Shown piece after piece: positions 53,734 through 62,254 of a stretch of DNA of 64,000 nucleotides. The position numbers were made by a program, and so were the translations under genes. This DNA comes from Paraburkholderia unamae (lineage in GTDB: Bacteria > Pseudomonadota > Gammaproteobacteria > Burkholderiales > Burkholderiaceae). A model generated the notes under the pieces. That model had not been told where the DNA came from, did not search any database, and saw nothing but the letters and a program-made list of their open reading frames with translations. Where the stretch lies: assembly GCF_003268775.1 (NCBI RefSeq), contig NZ_QLSU01000029.1, forward strand, positions 53,469 to 117,468, read 5' to 3'. Each line of letters opens with the position of its first letter. Position 1 is the stretch's first letter.

Positions 53734-54789
53734 CTACTTCCCGCCCGCTTCCAGCTCGAACGTCAACTCCGCCGTCAGCTTCTGCTGCACGCGCCCATAG
53801 GCGTCCCAAGGATCGGCGTGCTCGATCGCCGCGAGGCGCGTGTCGATGTTGGAAAGGATCCAATGCGCGCCGCCCGTCGTCGCTTCCAGTTCGTCCCAGC
53901 CGATCGGCACGGACACGCCCATGCCCGGCCGCGCCCGCACGCCGTACGCAGCCGCCGTGCTGGCGCCGCGCGCGTTGCGCAGGTAATCGATGAAAATTTT
54001 CTTCTTGCGATGCTCCGGGCCCATCGTCGCCGTGAACTGCGTGGGCCACATGGAGGCCAGATGCTGCGCCGCCGCACGCGAGAAGGCCTTCACCTCGTCC
54101 CAGCCCGCCGCGGGCGTGAGCGGCACGACGACGTGCAGGCCCTTGCCGCCGCTCGTCTTGCAGAACGATTCGAGGCCGAGCTCCGCGAGCAACGCGCGCG
54201 TGCGCTGCGCCGCTTCGATCATGCGGTCCCAGCCGAGCGCCGGATCGGGGTCGAGGTCGAACACGACGCGGTCGGGCCGCTCGATGTCGCCCACGCAGGC
54301 GTTCCAGGTGTGCAGTTCGATCACGTCCATCTGCGCGGCGCTCACGAGCGCCGTGGGCGTGTCGATGGTGAGCAGCGCCGGATGGCCCGGATCGAGCCCT
54401 TCATGCTCCGTAAGCTCGGGCAGCGGCGCGCGGCCGCTGTGGCGCTGGAAGAACGTTTCCCCGCTCAGGCCGCGCGGCGCGCGCACGAGCGATACCGGGC
54501 GCTCGCGCAGATGCGGCAGGATCCAGGGCGCGACGCGCGCGTAGTAGCGCACGAGTTCGAGCTTGTGCGTGCCGCTGTCGGCGTCGATAACGCGCCGGGC
54601 GCTCGTGATGCGTATGCCGGCGATTTCGCTTTCGGCGGCGCTCCCGGGGCGTCGGCGCCGGGCGGCGCGAGGCGAGCGGTGCACGGACGCGGCGAGCGAG
54701 GCCGGCGCGGCGGCGTCCGAAGTCTGGGCCCGCTCGCCGCGCGGCGTTCGGGCAGTGGTGGCTGCTTTGGCCTTGAGAGCGTCCTGCAT
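53734..54789 (-). CDS. Stand-alone LigD-type polymerase/primase domain protein
   Basis: 351-residue archaeo-eukaryotic-primase-like polymerase, the POL module of the end-joining ligase LigD. After a basic Ala/Arg-rich leader (1-55), the domain runs from IAGIRITSARRVIDADSG to the C-terminus. Metal ligands Asp178 and Asp180 (VVFDLDPDP), the His of ELHTWN and the KTSGGKGLHVV nucleotide site are intact, as is IFIDYLRN. There is no phosphoesterase and no ATP-dependent ligase domain, which are usually fused to it, and no Ku gene nearby. It may be a true stand-alone polymerase or a remnant of a larger LigD. The ATG at 54789 has AGGGGA upstream; a GTG at 54849 is weaker. Confidence 0.9.
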   Translation of the reverse strand: MQDALKAKAATTARTPRGERAQTSDAAAPASLAASVHRSPRAARRRRPGSAAESEIAGIRITSARRVIDADSGTHKLELVRYYARVAPWILPHLRERPVSLVRAPRGLSGETFFQRHSGRAPLPELTEHEGLDPGHPALLTIDTPTALVSAAQMDVIELHTWNACVGDIERPDRVVFDLDPDPALGWDRMIEAAQRTRALLAELGLESFCKTSGGKGLHVVVPLTPAAGWDEVKAFSRAAAQHLASMWPTQFTATMGPEHRKKKIFIDYLRNARGASTAAAYGVRARPGMGVSVPIGWDELEATTGGAHWILSNIDTRLAAIEHADPWDAYGRVQQKLTAELTFELEAGGK

Positions 54790-55150
54790 ACCGGTTCCCC
54801 TGGTGCGCCACGACGCACATGGCGCGTCGCGCGACGCGAGTCGCGACACGTTTGGTTGACGGCACGCGGCGGCCGCCCCCGTCGGATCGCCGCACGTGCT
54901 TTCATTGTGCCTCGAATGGGCGCTTTCGTCGCCGTAAGGTGTACGCGGCGCGGCCCAACATCTCTATGAATCAGGGCGGCATCGAGGGCAACCGGACGGG
55001 TTGAAACCGGGGCGCGCGGCCCGCCGCAAGCGTCGAGAAGTTACAATATTGCGCTTTGCCGCGCGCGCCGCAGCGCCTCACGCGCGCGACATGCGCCCTT
55101 TTCACCCGTCCGCCCCGCCGACGCCGCACCGGGGCTCTGCCCGCCCAGCC
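54790..55150. other. Divergent region between the LigD-polymerase gene and serB
   Basis: 361 bp. TACAAT (55042-55047) on the plus strand could be a serB -10 without a matching -35. No remnant of LigD ligase or phosphoesterase domains can be read here in any frame, so if domains were lost they left no trace at this site. Confidence 0.4.
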
Positions 55151-55990
55151 ATGAATCTCGTCATCCAGAGTCCCGCTCCGCTCGACACCGCCCACCACAA
55201 GGCGCTCCTCGCGCTCGCGCGCGGCAGCCGCCTCACCCCGCTCGACGCTCACGCGATCCGCATCGAGAACGCCGAGCCCGCCCAGCGCGCCGATCTGGAC
55301 GTCTACTGCGGCACGCACGAGCTCGACTACGCCTTCGTCGAAGCGGGCCGCGCGCTGGCCGATTTCGGCCTCGTGGCGATGGACATGGATTCGACGCTCA
55401 TCACGATCGAATGCATCGACGAGATCGCGGACTTCTGCGGCCTGAAGGCCGAAGTCGCGGCAATCACCGAAGCGTCGATGCGCGGCGAAATCAAGGACTT
55501 CAACGAAAGCCTCACGCGCCGCGTGGCGCTGCTCAAGGGTCTCGACGCGAGCGCGCTGGAGCGCGTGTACGAGGAGCGCCTGCAACTCTCGCCGGGCGCG
55601 GAGCGCATGCTCGCGGGCGCGAAGGCCGCGGGCCTGAAGACGCTGCTCGTCTCCGGCGGCTTCACGTTCTTCACCGAGCGCCTGAAGGCGCGCCTCGGGC
55701 TCGACTACACGCACGCGAACACGCTGGAAATCGTCGACGGCAAGCTCACGGGCCGCGTTGTCGGCGAGATCGTCAACGCCGACGTGAAGGCGCGTACGCT
55801 CGCGCAAACCTGCGCGCAGATCGGCATCGAGCCGCGCCGCGCGATCGCGATGGGCGACGGCTCGAACGACCTCAAGATGATGGGTGTGGCGGGCCTCTCG
55901 GTGGCGTTCCGCGCGAAACCCGTGGTGCGCGAAGCGGCAAGCGTCGCGTTCAACTTCGTCGGGCTCGACGGGCTGCTGCGCCTCTTCTGA
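55151..55990 (+). CDS. serB: Phosphoserine phosphatase
   Basis: Final step of serine synthesis. 279 residues of the HAD superfamily. The nucleophile Asp78 and acid Asp80 are in VAMDMDSTLITIE. Motif II is LLVSGGFTFF, and motif III/IV is AIAMGDGSNDLKMMG. The N-terminal about 70 residues form the usual ACT-like regulatory part, shortened. I chose MNLVIQSPAP at 55151; the frame is open 50 codons further upstream without a good start. It ends at a terminator shared with metC. Confidence 0.96.
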   Translation: MNLVIQSPAPLDTAHHKALLALARGSRLTPLDAHAIRIENAEPAQRADLDVYCGTHELDYAFVEAGRALADFGLVAMDMDSTLITIECIDEIADFCGLKAEVAAITEASMRGEIKDFNESLTRRVALLKGLDASALERVYEERLQLSPGAERMLAGAKAAGLKTLLVSGGFTFFTERLKARLGLDYTHANTLEIVDGKLTGRVVGEIVNADVKARTLAQTCAQIGIEPRRAIAMGDGSNDLKMMGVAGLSVAFRAKPVVREAASVAFNFVGLDGLLRLF

Positions 55991-56019
55991 TCGCACGTTC
56001 ACAGCGGCCGCAAATAACA

Positions 56020-56059
56020 ACGGCCACTCGCGTCCCTATGGGCGCGAGCGGCCGTTTTT
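56020..56059. terminator. Terminator between convergent serB and metC
   Basis: Stem between 56020-56032 and 56043-56055 (13 positions, one A/C mismatch), 10-nt loop, ending in five T on the plus strand. It is T-poor on the metC side. Confidence 0.82.
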
Positions 56060-56071
56060 GCATAGTGCGAT

Positions 56072-57277
56072 TTATTCAGGCGTACTGGCTTTTTCCGCGA
56101 GCCTCGCGAGCGCGCGCTCGATGTCCGCACGCAGATCGGCTTCGTCTTCGAGACCGATGTAGAAGCGCACCAGCGTGCCGCGATGCGGCCAGCTCGCGGC
56201 CGTGCGCATCGAGCCGACGTCGTACGGCATGGCAAGGCTATGCGCCCCGCCCCAACTCCAGCCCAGCGAGAAGAGTTCGAGCGACTCGCAGAACCTGTCG
56301 ATCTGCGCCGCACTGTAGCGCTCGTCGAACACCACGGAAAAGAGGCCGCCCGCGCCCGTGAAGTCGCGCTTGTAGAACGCGTGGCCCGGGCAGTCCTCGA
56401 ATGCGGGGTGCAGCATGGTCGCGATTTCGGGGCGCGCCTTGAGCCAGCCCGCAAGCGCGAGCGCCGTGCTGTCGTGCGCCTCGAAACGCGCCTTCATGCT
56501 CGGCAGCGCGCGCAGCACGAGCGAGCAGTCGTCCACCGACACGCCAATGCCAAGCCGCATGCGCGCAGCCTTGAGCTTGAGATACAGATCGCGGTCGGCG
56601 GTGATGGTCGCGCCCATCAGCACGTCGCTGCCGCCCGACTGGTACTTGGTGAGCGCCTGCACCGAAATGTCGATGCCGTGCTCGAACGGCTTGAACGCGA
56701 GACCCGCCGACCACGTATTGTCGATCGCCGTGATGACGTTGCGCGCGCGCGCCACCGCCGTGATCGCGCGCGTATCGGGCACTTCCATCGTGACCGAACC
56801 GGGCGCCTCCAGCCAGATCAGCTTCGTGTTCGGCTGGATCAGGTCGGCGATGCCCGCGCCGATCATCGGGTCGTAATAGCGCGCCGTAAGGCCGAAATCG
56901 CGGGCGAGCCAGTCGCCGTGATCGCGGTTCGGCGAATAGACGTTATCGGGGATCAGCACGTCGTCGCCGGACTTCAGCAGTCCGAAGTAGACGTTCGAGA
57001 TGGCCGACAGTCCCGACGGCTGAAGCAACGCATACTCGCCGCCTTCGATCTCGGCAATCCGCTTCTGAAGCATGGCCGAAGTGGGCGTGGCGTGCAGGCC
57101 GTAGCGCCATTGCGCGTCGTTGCGCCAGTCGAGCGCGCGCACCGATGCGAGGTCGGGAAACACCACGGTCGAAGCGCGCGTGACGGGCGCGGCAAACGAT
57201 TCGAAGCCGGGCGTGAGGTCGTCTTGCGGGTGAACGATGCGCGTCTGCAACGCGCGGCTGGAGTCGGATTTCTTCAT
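56072..57277 (-). CDS. metC: Cystathionine beta-lyase
   Basis: PLP enzyme that splits cystathionine to homocysteine. 401 residues of the Cys/Met metabolism family. The PLP lysine is Lys211 in VQALTKYQSGGSDVLMG. YGLHATPTSAMLQKRIAEIEGGE and LQPSGLSAISNVYF bind cofactor and substrate, and the segment IWLEAPGSVTMEV is typical of MetC rather than MetB. The C-terminal SWGGAHSLAMP is conserved. It is convergent with serB. Confidence 0.94.
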   Translation of the reverse strand: MKKSDSSRALQTRIVHPQDDLTPGFESFAAPVTRASTVVFPDLASVRALDWRNDAQWRYGLHATPTSAMLQKRIAEIEGGEYALLQPSGLSAISNVYFGLLKSGDDVLIPDNVYSPNRDHGDWLARDFGLTARYYDPMIGAGIADLIQPNTKLIWLEAPGSVTMEVPDTRAITAVARARNVITAIDNTWSAGLAFKPFEHGIDISVQALTKYQSGGSDVLMGATITADRDLYLKLKAARMRLGIGVSVDDCSLVLRALPSMKARFEAHDSTALALAGWLKARPEIATMLHPAFEDCPGHAFYKRDFTGAGGLFSVVFDERYSAAQIDRFCESLELFSLGWSWGGAHSLAMPYDVGSMRTAASWPHRGTLVRFYIGLEDEADLRADIERALARLAEKASTPE

Positions 57278-57402
57278 GTCGGAGCGAATTCGGTTGAGGC
57301 GCGGTCACGTTGCGGCGCGCGGCTGGCCATTCGGCATGGAAGCCGTGGGGCCCGCGCGCGCTTGCAACACCGCATACCGAAGAGTAACACCCGCGGCCGC
57401 GC

Positions 57403-58005
57403 TTATTGTCCGATGACGAGATTGCCCACGCCGTTCACGGCCTGGCCACCCTTCGAGGCGGACGTGGGAGTAGAGGCAGAAACGGGAGCCGCCGCAGCCG
57501 TGCTGCCTTGCGCAACCGGCTTCAAGTCGAACGGCACCGGGTTGGAATCGTCGGGTTCCATGCGCTCGCCCGTGAGCGCGCCGTCTTCGGCGAACGTGCC
57601 CACCCAGTTGCCGCTGATATGCGTGCCGTCGTTCGAGTCCTCGGCTTCGAGCGTGGCGCCGTCGCGGTCGCCCGCGATCAGGTTCACCTCGCCGGTGTCC
57701 GTGAACTGATATTCGCCGTGCACGCCGGTCGGGTCGTCGTCGTCGGTCTTCGCGCCCAGGCGCATGACGATCGGGCGTTTGCCGAGCGTGCCGACGTATT
57801 GCGGCAGCTTCGCGAACTCGGGGTTCGGCTTGAGCGGCGACGCGGCGGCGCTCTGCGCGTGCGCAGCGAGCGGCAGCGCAAGCGCCGCCACTGCCACCGC
57901 CGCCGCAGCGATCACGAGCCAGCCGCGCGCCTTTATGGCGCGACCGCTATCGCCGGGTCGAGCGGCCGCGCGCGGCGGCCGCTGTGCTTGCATCACAACT
58001 TCCAT
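57403..58005 (-). CDS. Exported hypothetical protein
   Basis: 200 residues from the ATG at 58005, which has GAAGGA 6 nt upstream. The N-terminal 27 residues are basic. A hydrophobic core (about 28-46) and AHAQS give a signal peptide or anchor. The mature part is acidic, with LPQYVGTLGKRPIVMRLG and a later GNWVGTFAEDGALTG, suggesting a repeated beta-strand fold. The tail is Ala/Ser/Thr-rich. No known domain is recognised. It lies 46 bp after bktB on the same strand and may be co-transcribed with it. Confidence 0.8.
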   Translation of the reverse strand: MEVVMQAQRPPRAAARPGDSGRAIKARGWLVIAAAAVAVAALALPLAAHAQSAAASPLKPNPEFAKLPQYVGTLGKRPIVMRLGAKTDDDDPTGVHGEYQFTDTGEVNLIAGDRDGATLEAEDSNDGTHISGNWVGTFAEDGALTGERMEPDDSNPVPFDLKPVAQGSTAAAAPVSASTPTSASKGGQAVNGVGNLVIGQ

Positions 58006-58051
58006 CTGTGTCCTTCCCTCACTTGCAAGGCGGACGGGGCGAGCCGGCGGA

Positions 58052-59236
58052 TCAAATGCGCTCGAAGATGGCCGCAATGCCCTGGCCGCCGCCGATGCAC
58101 ATCGTCACGAGCGCATAGCGCCCGCCAATGCGTTGCAGTTCATAAAGCGCCTTCACGGTGATGAGCGCGCCGGTCGCGCCGATCGGGTGACCGAGCGAGA
58201 TGCCCGAGCCGTTCGGATTGACCTTGGCCGGGTCAAGCCCGAGTTCCTGCGAAACCGCGCAGGCCTGCGCCGCAAAGGCTTCATTGGCCTCGATCACGTC
58301 GAGGTCGCTGACCTTCAGGCCCGCGCGCTCGAGCGCCTTCTGCGTGGCCGGCACCGGGCCGATGCCCATGTAAGCCGGATCCACGCCCGCATGGGCGTAC
58401 GAAACGAGGCGGGCGAGCGGCTTCACGCCGCGTGCACGGGCAGCGTCGGCGCTCATCAGCAGCACGGCGGCAGCGGCGTCGTTGATGCCCGATGCGTTGC
58501 CCGCCGTGACCGAGCCGTTTTCCTTCGCGAACACGGGCTTGAGCTTCGAAAAGTCCTCGAGCGTCGCACCGTGGCGCACGTGCTCGTCGGCGTCGAACAC
58601 CACTTCGCCCTTCTTCGACTTGAGCGAGATCGGCAGGATCTGGTCCTTGAAGCGGCCTTCGGCGAGCGCGCGCTCGGCACGGCGGTGCGATTCGAGCGCG
58701 AGCGCATCCTGCGCCTCGCGCGTGATGCCGAACTTCTTCGCGACGTTTTCCGCCGTCACGCCCATGTGGATCGCCTGGAACGGGTCGTGCAGCGCGCCGA
58801 TCATCATGTCGACGAGTTGCGTGTCGCCCATGCGCTGGCCGAAGCGCGCAGCCGGCATCGAGTACGGCGCGCGGCTCATGTTTTCCGCCCCGCCGCCGAT
58901 CGCGATGTCGGCGTCGCCGAGCAGAATGGTTTGCGCCGCCGAGACGATGGCCTGGAGGCCCGAGCCGCACAGACGGTTCACGGTCAGCGCGGGCGCGTGC
59001 TGCGCGACGCCGCCGTTGATCGCGGCCACGCGCGCGAGGTACATGTCCTTCGGCTCCGTGTGCACGACGTTGCCGAACACCACGTGCCCCACCGCGTCGC
59101 CTTCCACGTTCGCGCGCGAGAGCACTTCGCGCACCACGCGCGCGCCGAGATCGGTCGGCGAGAAGTCCTTCAGGCTGCCGCCGAAGTCGCCGATTGCCGT
59201 ACGCACACCGCTCACCACCACTACTTCGCGTTCCAT
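58052..59236 (-). CDS. bktB: Beta-ketothiolase BktB (acetyl-CoA C-acyltransferase)
   Basis: Thiolase that condenses acyl-CoAs, including propionyl-CoA with acetyl-CoA, or cleaves beta-ketoacyl-CoAs. 394 residues. Active-site Cys90 is in VNRLCGSGLQA, the His is in ISLGHPIGATGA near 350 and Cys380 in VTMCIGGGQG. The N-terminus EREVVVVSGVRTAIGDFGGSLKD resembles Cupriavidus BktB closely, as does the adjacent GNVVHTEPKDMYLARVAA. The pha genes a few kb away support a link to polyester monomer supply. It lies 63 bp downstream of the sugar kinase gene. Confidence 0.93.
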   Translation of the reverse strand: MEREVVVVSGVRTAIGDFGGSLKDFSPTDLGARVVREVLSRANVEGDAVGHVVFGNVVHTEPKDMYLARVAAINGGVAQHAPALTVNRLCGSGLQAIVSAAQTILLGDADIAIGGGAENMSRAPYSMPAARFGQRMGDTQLVDMMIGALHDPFQAIHMGVTAENVAKKFGITREAQDALALESHRRAERALAEGRFKDQILPISLKSKKGEVVFDADEHVRHGATLEDFSKLKPVFAKENGSVTAGNASGINDAAAAVLLMSADAARARGVKPLARLVSYAHAGVDPAYMGIGPVPATQKALERAGLKVSDLDVIEANEAFAAQACAVSQELGLDPAKVNPNGSGISLGHPIGATGALITVKALYELQRIGGRYALVTMCIGGGQGIAAIFERI

Positions 59237-59299
59237 TGTCTTGCTCCTCGTCTTTCTGATTGAAATGAATCTTGTTCTTCTTGCTGAAACGTCGCGTGC

Positions 59300-60238
59300 T
59301 CAGCCGGCCGGTTGCGCGGCCAGCATGCGCTCGACGTCCTCACGATACGGAAGCGGCGCCACCGCGCCATAGCCCAGGGTCGAAAGCGCGGCCGCCGCGT
59401 TCGCGTAGCGCGCGGCGGCGAACGGGTCGTCGCCGGCCGCGAGCCGCGCGACGAATGCGCCGCCGAAGCAATCGCCCGCGCCCGTGGCGTCCACGGCCGC
59501 GACCACGTGGCCTGGCACGACGCGCCGCTCGCCCGGTGTCGCCACGTAGGCGCCGTCCTTGCCGAGCTTGAGCGCCACCACGCGTGCGCCGCGCGCGAGC
59601 AGGTAATCGACGATCGCATCGCGGTCGTCCAGGCCCGTGAGCACGGCAACGTCGTCCCAGCTCGGCAGGCAGATGTCGGTCAGGCGCAGCACCTCGTTCA
59701 TCACGGCGCGGGCGCGCGCGAGCGGCCAGAGTTTCAGGCGCAGATTGGTGTCGAAGCTCACCCGCACGCCGTTGGCGCGCGCGTGCTCGACCGCGGCGAG
59801 CGCCGCGTCGCACGCGCTGTCGCTGATCGCCACGCTGATGCCGGAAAGATGCAGCACCTGCGCCGCGGCAATCGCATCGCGCGGCAAGTCGCCCGGCGTG
59901 TAACGGCTTGCGGCCGAGCCCTTGCGCAGATAGTCGAACGCATGGCCGGCCGGCCCGTGCGAAACGAAGTAGACGCCCGTGGGCGCCGTGGCGTCCACGC
60001 GCACCGCCGACGTGTCGACGCCTTCGCGCGTCCACAGGTCGATCAGCAGGCGTCCGAAGTGATCGTCGCCGACGGCGGAGACGAAGCCCGTGCGCGCGCC
60101 CTGGCGCGCCGCCGCGATGGCAAAGTTCGATGTGTCGCCGCCGAAGCCTTGCAGGTATTCGGGACGATCCCGCGAAGCCTGGTTGAACTCGACCATGGCC
60201 TCGCCATACGCGAGGACTTGCGCAGCGCCGCTCGTCAT
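59300..60238 (-). CDS. PfkB-family sugar kinase, probably 2-dehydro-3-deoxygluconokinase
   Basis: 312-residue ribokinase-fold kinase. The N-terminal GEAMVEFNQ and the substrate loop QGFGGDTSNFAIAAARQG are typical of KDG kinases. The catalytic base and anion hole are in DATGAGDCFGGAFVARL near 262. KDG kinase is the best guess, but fructokinase or another PfkB substrate is possible. The ATG at 60238 lies 5 nt after the rimO stop, so translation is probably coupled. The upstream in-frame start at 60259 would overlap rimO. Confidence 0.88.
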   Translation of the reverse strand: MTSGAAQVLAYGEAMVEFNQASRDRPEYLQGFGGDTSNFAIAAARQGARTGFVSAVGDDHFGRLLIDLWTREGVDTSAVRVDATAPTGVYFVSHGPAGHAFDYLRKGSAASRYTPGDLPRDAIAAAQVLHLSGISVAISDSACDAALAAVEHARANGVRVSFDTNLRLKLWPLARARAVMNEVLRLTDICLPSWDDVAVLTGLDDRDAIVDYLLARGARVVALKLGKDGAYVATPGERRVVPGHVVAAVDATGAGDCFGGAFVARLAAGDDPFAAARYANAAAALSTLGYGAVAPLPYREDVERMLAAQPAG

Positions 60239-60243
60239 GCCGT

Positions 60244-61635
60244 TCAGACCTCGCCCCACAGGTCGTGGCCGTCCGCGCCGGTGATCTTCACCGACACGAA
60301 GTCGCCGACCTTGTAGCGCTTCGACGCCTTGGTCGCGGGCGCGACATACACCACGCCGTCGATCTCGGGCGCATCGGCCGCCGTGCGGCCAATCCCGCCA
60401 TCGGCGTTGATCTCGTCGATGAGCACCTTGAGCGTCTTGCCGACCTTGCGCTGGATGCGTTTGGCCGAAACCTGCTCCGCCACTTCCATGAAGCGCGCAC
60501 GGCGCTCCTCGCGCACCTCGTCGGGCAGCGCGCCGTCGAGTTCGTTAGCCGTGGCGCCTTCGACCGGCGAATAGGCGAAGCAGCCCACGCGGTCGAGCTC
60601 GGCCTCGCGAATAAAATCGAGCAGCGTTTCGAACTGCTCCTCGGTCTCGCCCGGGAAGCCCGCGATGAACGTGCTGCGGATCGTCAGATCGGGGCACATT
60701 TCGCGCCACGCCTTCACACGCTCCATCACCTTCTCCGCGTTTGCGGGGCGCTTCATGCGCTTGAGCACCTCGGGGTGCGCGTGCTGGAACGGGACGTCGA
60801 GATACGGGAGCACATGGCCCTTGAACGGACCTTCGGCCATCATCGGAATGACTTCGTCCACGCTCGGATACGGGTAGACGTAGTGCAGGCGCACCCAGGC
60901 GCCGTACTGCGCGGCCAGCTCACCCAGTGCGGCGACGAGGTCGGTCATGCGCGTCTTGATCGGCTTGCCGTTCCAGAAGCCGGTGCGGTACTTCACGTCC
61001 ACGCCGTAGGCGCTCGTGTCCTGCGAGATCACGAGCAGTTCCTTCACGCCGGACTTGAAGAGGTTTTCCGCTTCGAGCATGACCTCGGCGACCGGGCGCG
61101 ACACGAGGTCGCCGCGCATCGACGGGATGATGCAGAACGTGCAGCGGTGATTGCAGCCTTCGGAGATCTTGAGATACGCGTAGTGGCGCGGCGTGAGCTT
61201 GATGCCGGCGGCCGGCACGAGATCGACGAACGGATCGTGCGGCTTGGGCAGATGGCTGTGCACCGCCTGCATCACCTCGCCCACGGCGTGCGGGCCGGTC
61301 ACGGCGAGCACCTTCGGATGCACTTCCTCGATCAGGTTCGAGCCGCTCGCGCTGGCCTTCTTGCCCAGACACCCGGTGACGATCACCTTGCCGTTCTCGG
61401 AAAGCGCCTCGCCGATCGCGTCGAGGCTCTCCTGCACCGCTTCGTCGATGAAGCCGCAGGTATTCACGACCACGAGATCCGCACCGTCGTAGGAACCCGA
61501 GATTTCATATCCCTCGGCGCGCAGCTGAGTGATGATCTGCTCGGAGTCGACAAGCGCCTTCGGGCAGCCGAGGGAAACCATCCCGACGCGCGGAGCGGGG
61601 TTGCGGGAGGTCGTTGATTCAACAGGGTTTTTCAC
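60244..61635 (-). CDS. rimO: Ribosomal protein S12 methylthiotransferase RimO
   Basis: Radical-SAM enzyme that methylthiolates Asp89 of ribosomal protein S12. Three domains are seen. The N-terminal UPF0004 domain has MVSLGCPKALVDSE and VVNTCGFIDEA cysteines. The radical-SAM core has the cluster motif CNHRCTFCIIP, and a TRAM domain ends the protein. I chose a GTG at 61635 (463 residues), which gives the usual length; in-frame ATGs at 61701, 61734 and a start at 61746 would add 22-37 residues. It is first of the rimO, sugar kinase, bktB run. Confidence 0.93.
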   Translation of the reverse strand: MKNPVESTTSRNPAPRVGMVSLGCPKALVDSEQIITQLRAEGYEISGSYDGADLVVVNTCGFIDEAVQESLDAIGEALSENGKVIVTGCLGKKASASGSNLIEEVHPKVLAVTGPHAVGEVMQAVHSHLPKPHDPFVDLVPAAGIKLTPRHYAYLKISEGCNHRCTFCIIPSMRGDLVSRPVAEVMLEAENLFKSGVKELLVISQDTSAYGVDVKYRTGFWNGKPIKTRMTDLVAALGELAAQYGAWVRLHYVYPYPSVDEVIPMMAEGPFKGHVLPYLDVPFQHAHPEVLKRMKRPANAEKVMERVKAWREMCPDLTIRSTFIAGFPGETEEQFETLLDFIREAELDRVGCFAYSPVEGATANELDGALPDEVREERRARFMEVAEQVSAKRIQRKVGKTLKVLIDEINADGGIGRTAADAPEIDGVVYVAPATKASKRYKVGDFVSVKITGADGHDLWGEV

Positions 61636-61766
61636 GTGTACGTCCGGATGTGGGGCGCGGGGCGAATTAAGCGCGGCGCGAGGATCTTGCCAATCCGCCA
61701 TTTTACCCGTTTGGCGTATCGTGCGGTGCAGCATAACGGCCCGCACGCCCGGGCCGTCAGGGTCGA

Positions 61767-61832
61767 ATGAAATATCGACTGGATCAAACTTCCGTCACCT
61801 TTTTCTCGCCCGGCTACGGCCCCGCCGCATAA
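61767..61832 (+). other. Possible short ORF ahead of the helix-turn-helix gene
   Basis: A 21-codon frame (ATG to TAA) encodes MKYRLDQTSVTFFSPGYGPA plus one Ala. AGGG lies just upstream. It sits 67 nt before the helix-turn-helix gene on the same strand. It could be a leader peptide, the relic of a lost toxin gene, or chance. Confidence 0.25.
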
Positions 61833-61899
61833 TTCCGGCCGCCAGAACCTCGTGCGCGGTTCATGGCCCCCTTCAACCGGCAACGCGGAGACACCCAAC

Positions 61900-62127
61900 G
61901 TGAACAAGAACCCGACGCTTATCTCGCGAGACAAGCTCACGGCTGCGGCGCTCGCGCGCTCCAAGGCCGGGCTCTCGCAAAGTGCGTTCGCGGCGTTGCT
62001 GGGCGTTTCCACACGCACGCTACAGGACTGGGAGCAAGGCCGCCGTCAACCCACCGGCGCCGCGCAAATGCTGCTGCGGGTGGCCGTGGCGCACCCCGAA
62101 GCCTTGCGCGATTTACAGCGCGCCTGA
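61900..62127 (+). CDS. Small helix-turn-helix protein (XRE/antitoxin type)
   Basis: 75 residues, GTG start with GGAG about 10 nt upstream. The Cro/C1-type helix-turn-helix is complete: RSKAGLSQSAFAALLGVSTRTLQDWEQGRRQPTG, with the recognition helix at STRTLQDWEQG. This short form with the late GAAQMLLRVAVAHPEAL helix resembles HigA/YiaG-type antitoxins and regulators. No toxin gene is adjacent, so it is an orphan. It is divergent from rimO and convergent with phaR. Confidence 0.85.
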   Translation: MNKNPTLISRDKLTAAALARSKAGLSQSAFAALLGVSTRTLQDWEQGRRQPTGAAQMLLRVAVAHPEALRDLQRA

Positions 62128-62254
62128 AAGCGCTTGCATCGGCCGCGTGGCGAGGCGTGGCCGCCCGTGGCGTAGCGCGACGAGCGCCAAGGCTGCGCCC
62201 GGCCGCGCGCCAGTTACGACGCGCCGCGAAGCGGCGCAACCCACCGGCCGTCGC

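Noticed and set aside
62221..62237. 7-bp hairpin between the helix-turn-helix gene and phaR
   Set aside because: GCGCCGC/GCGGCGC with a 3-nt loop is short, has no T tract, and such palindromes are common at this GC content.
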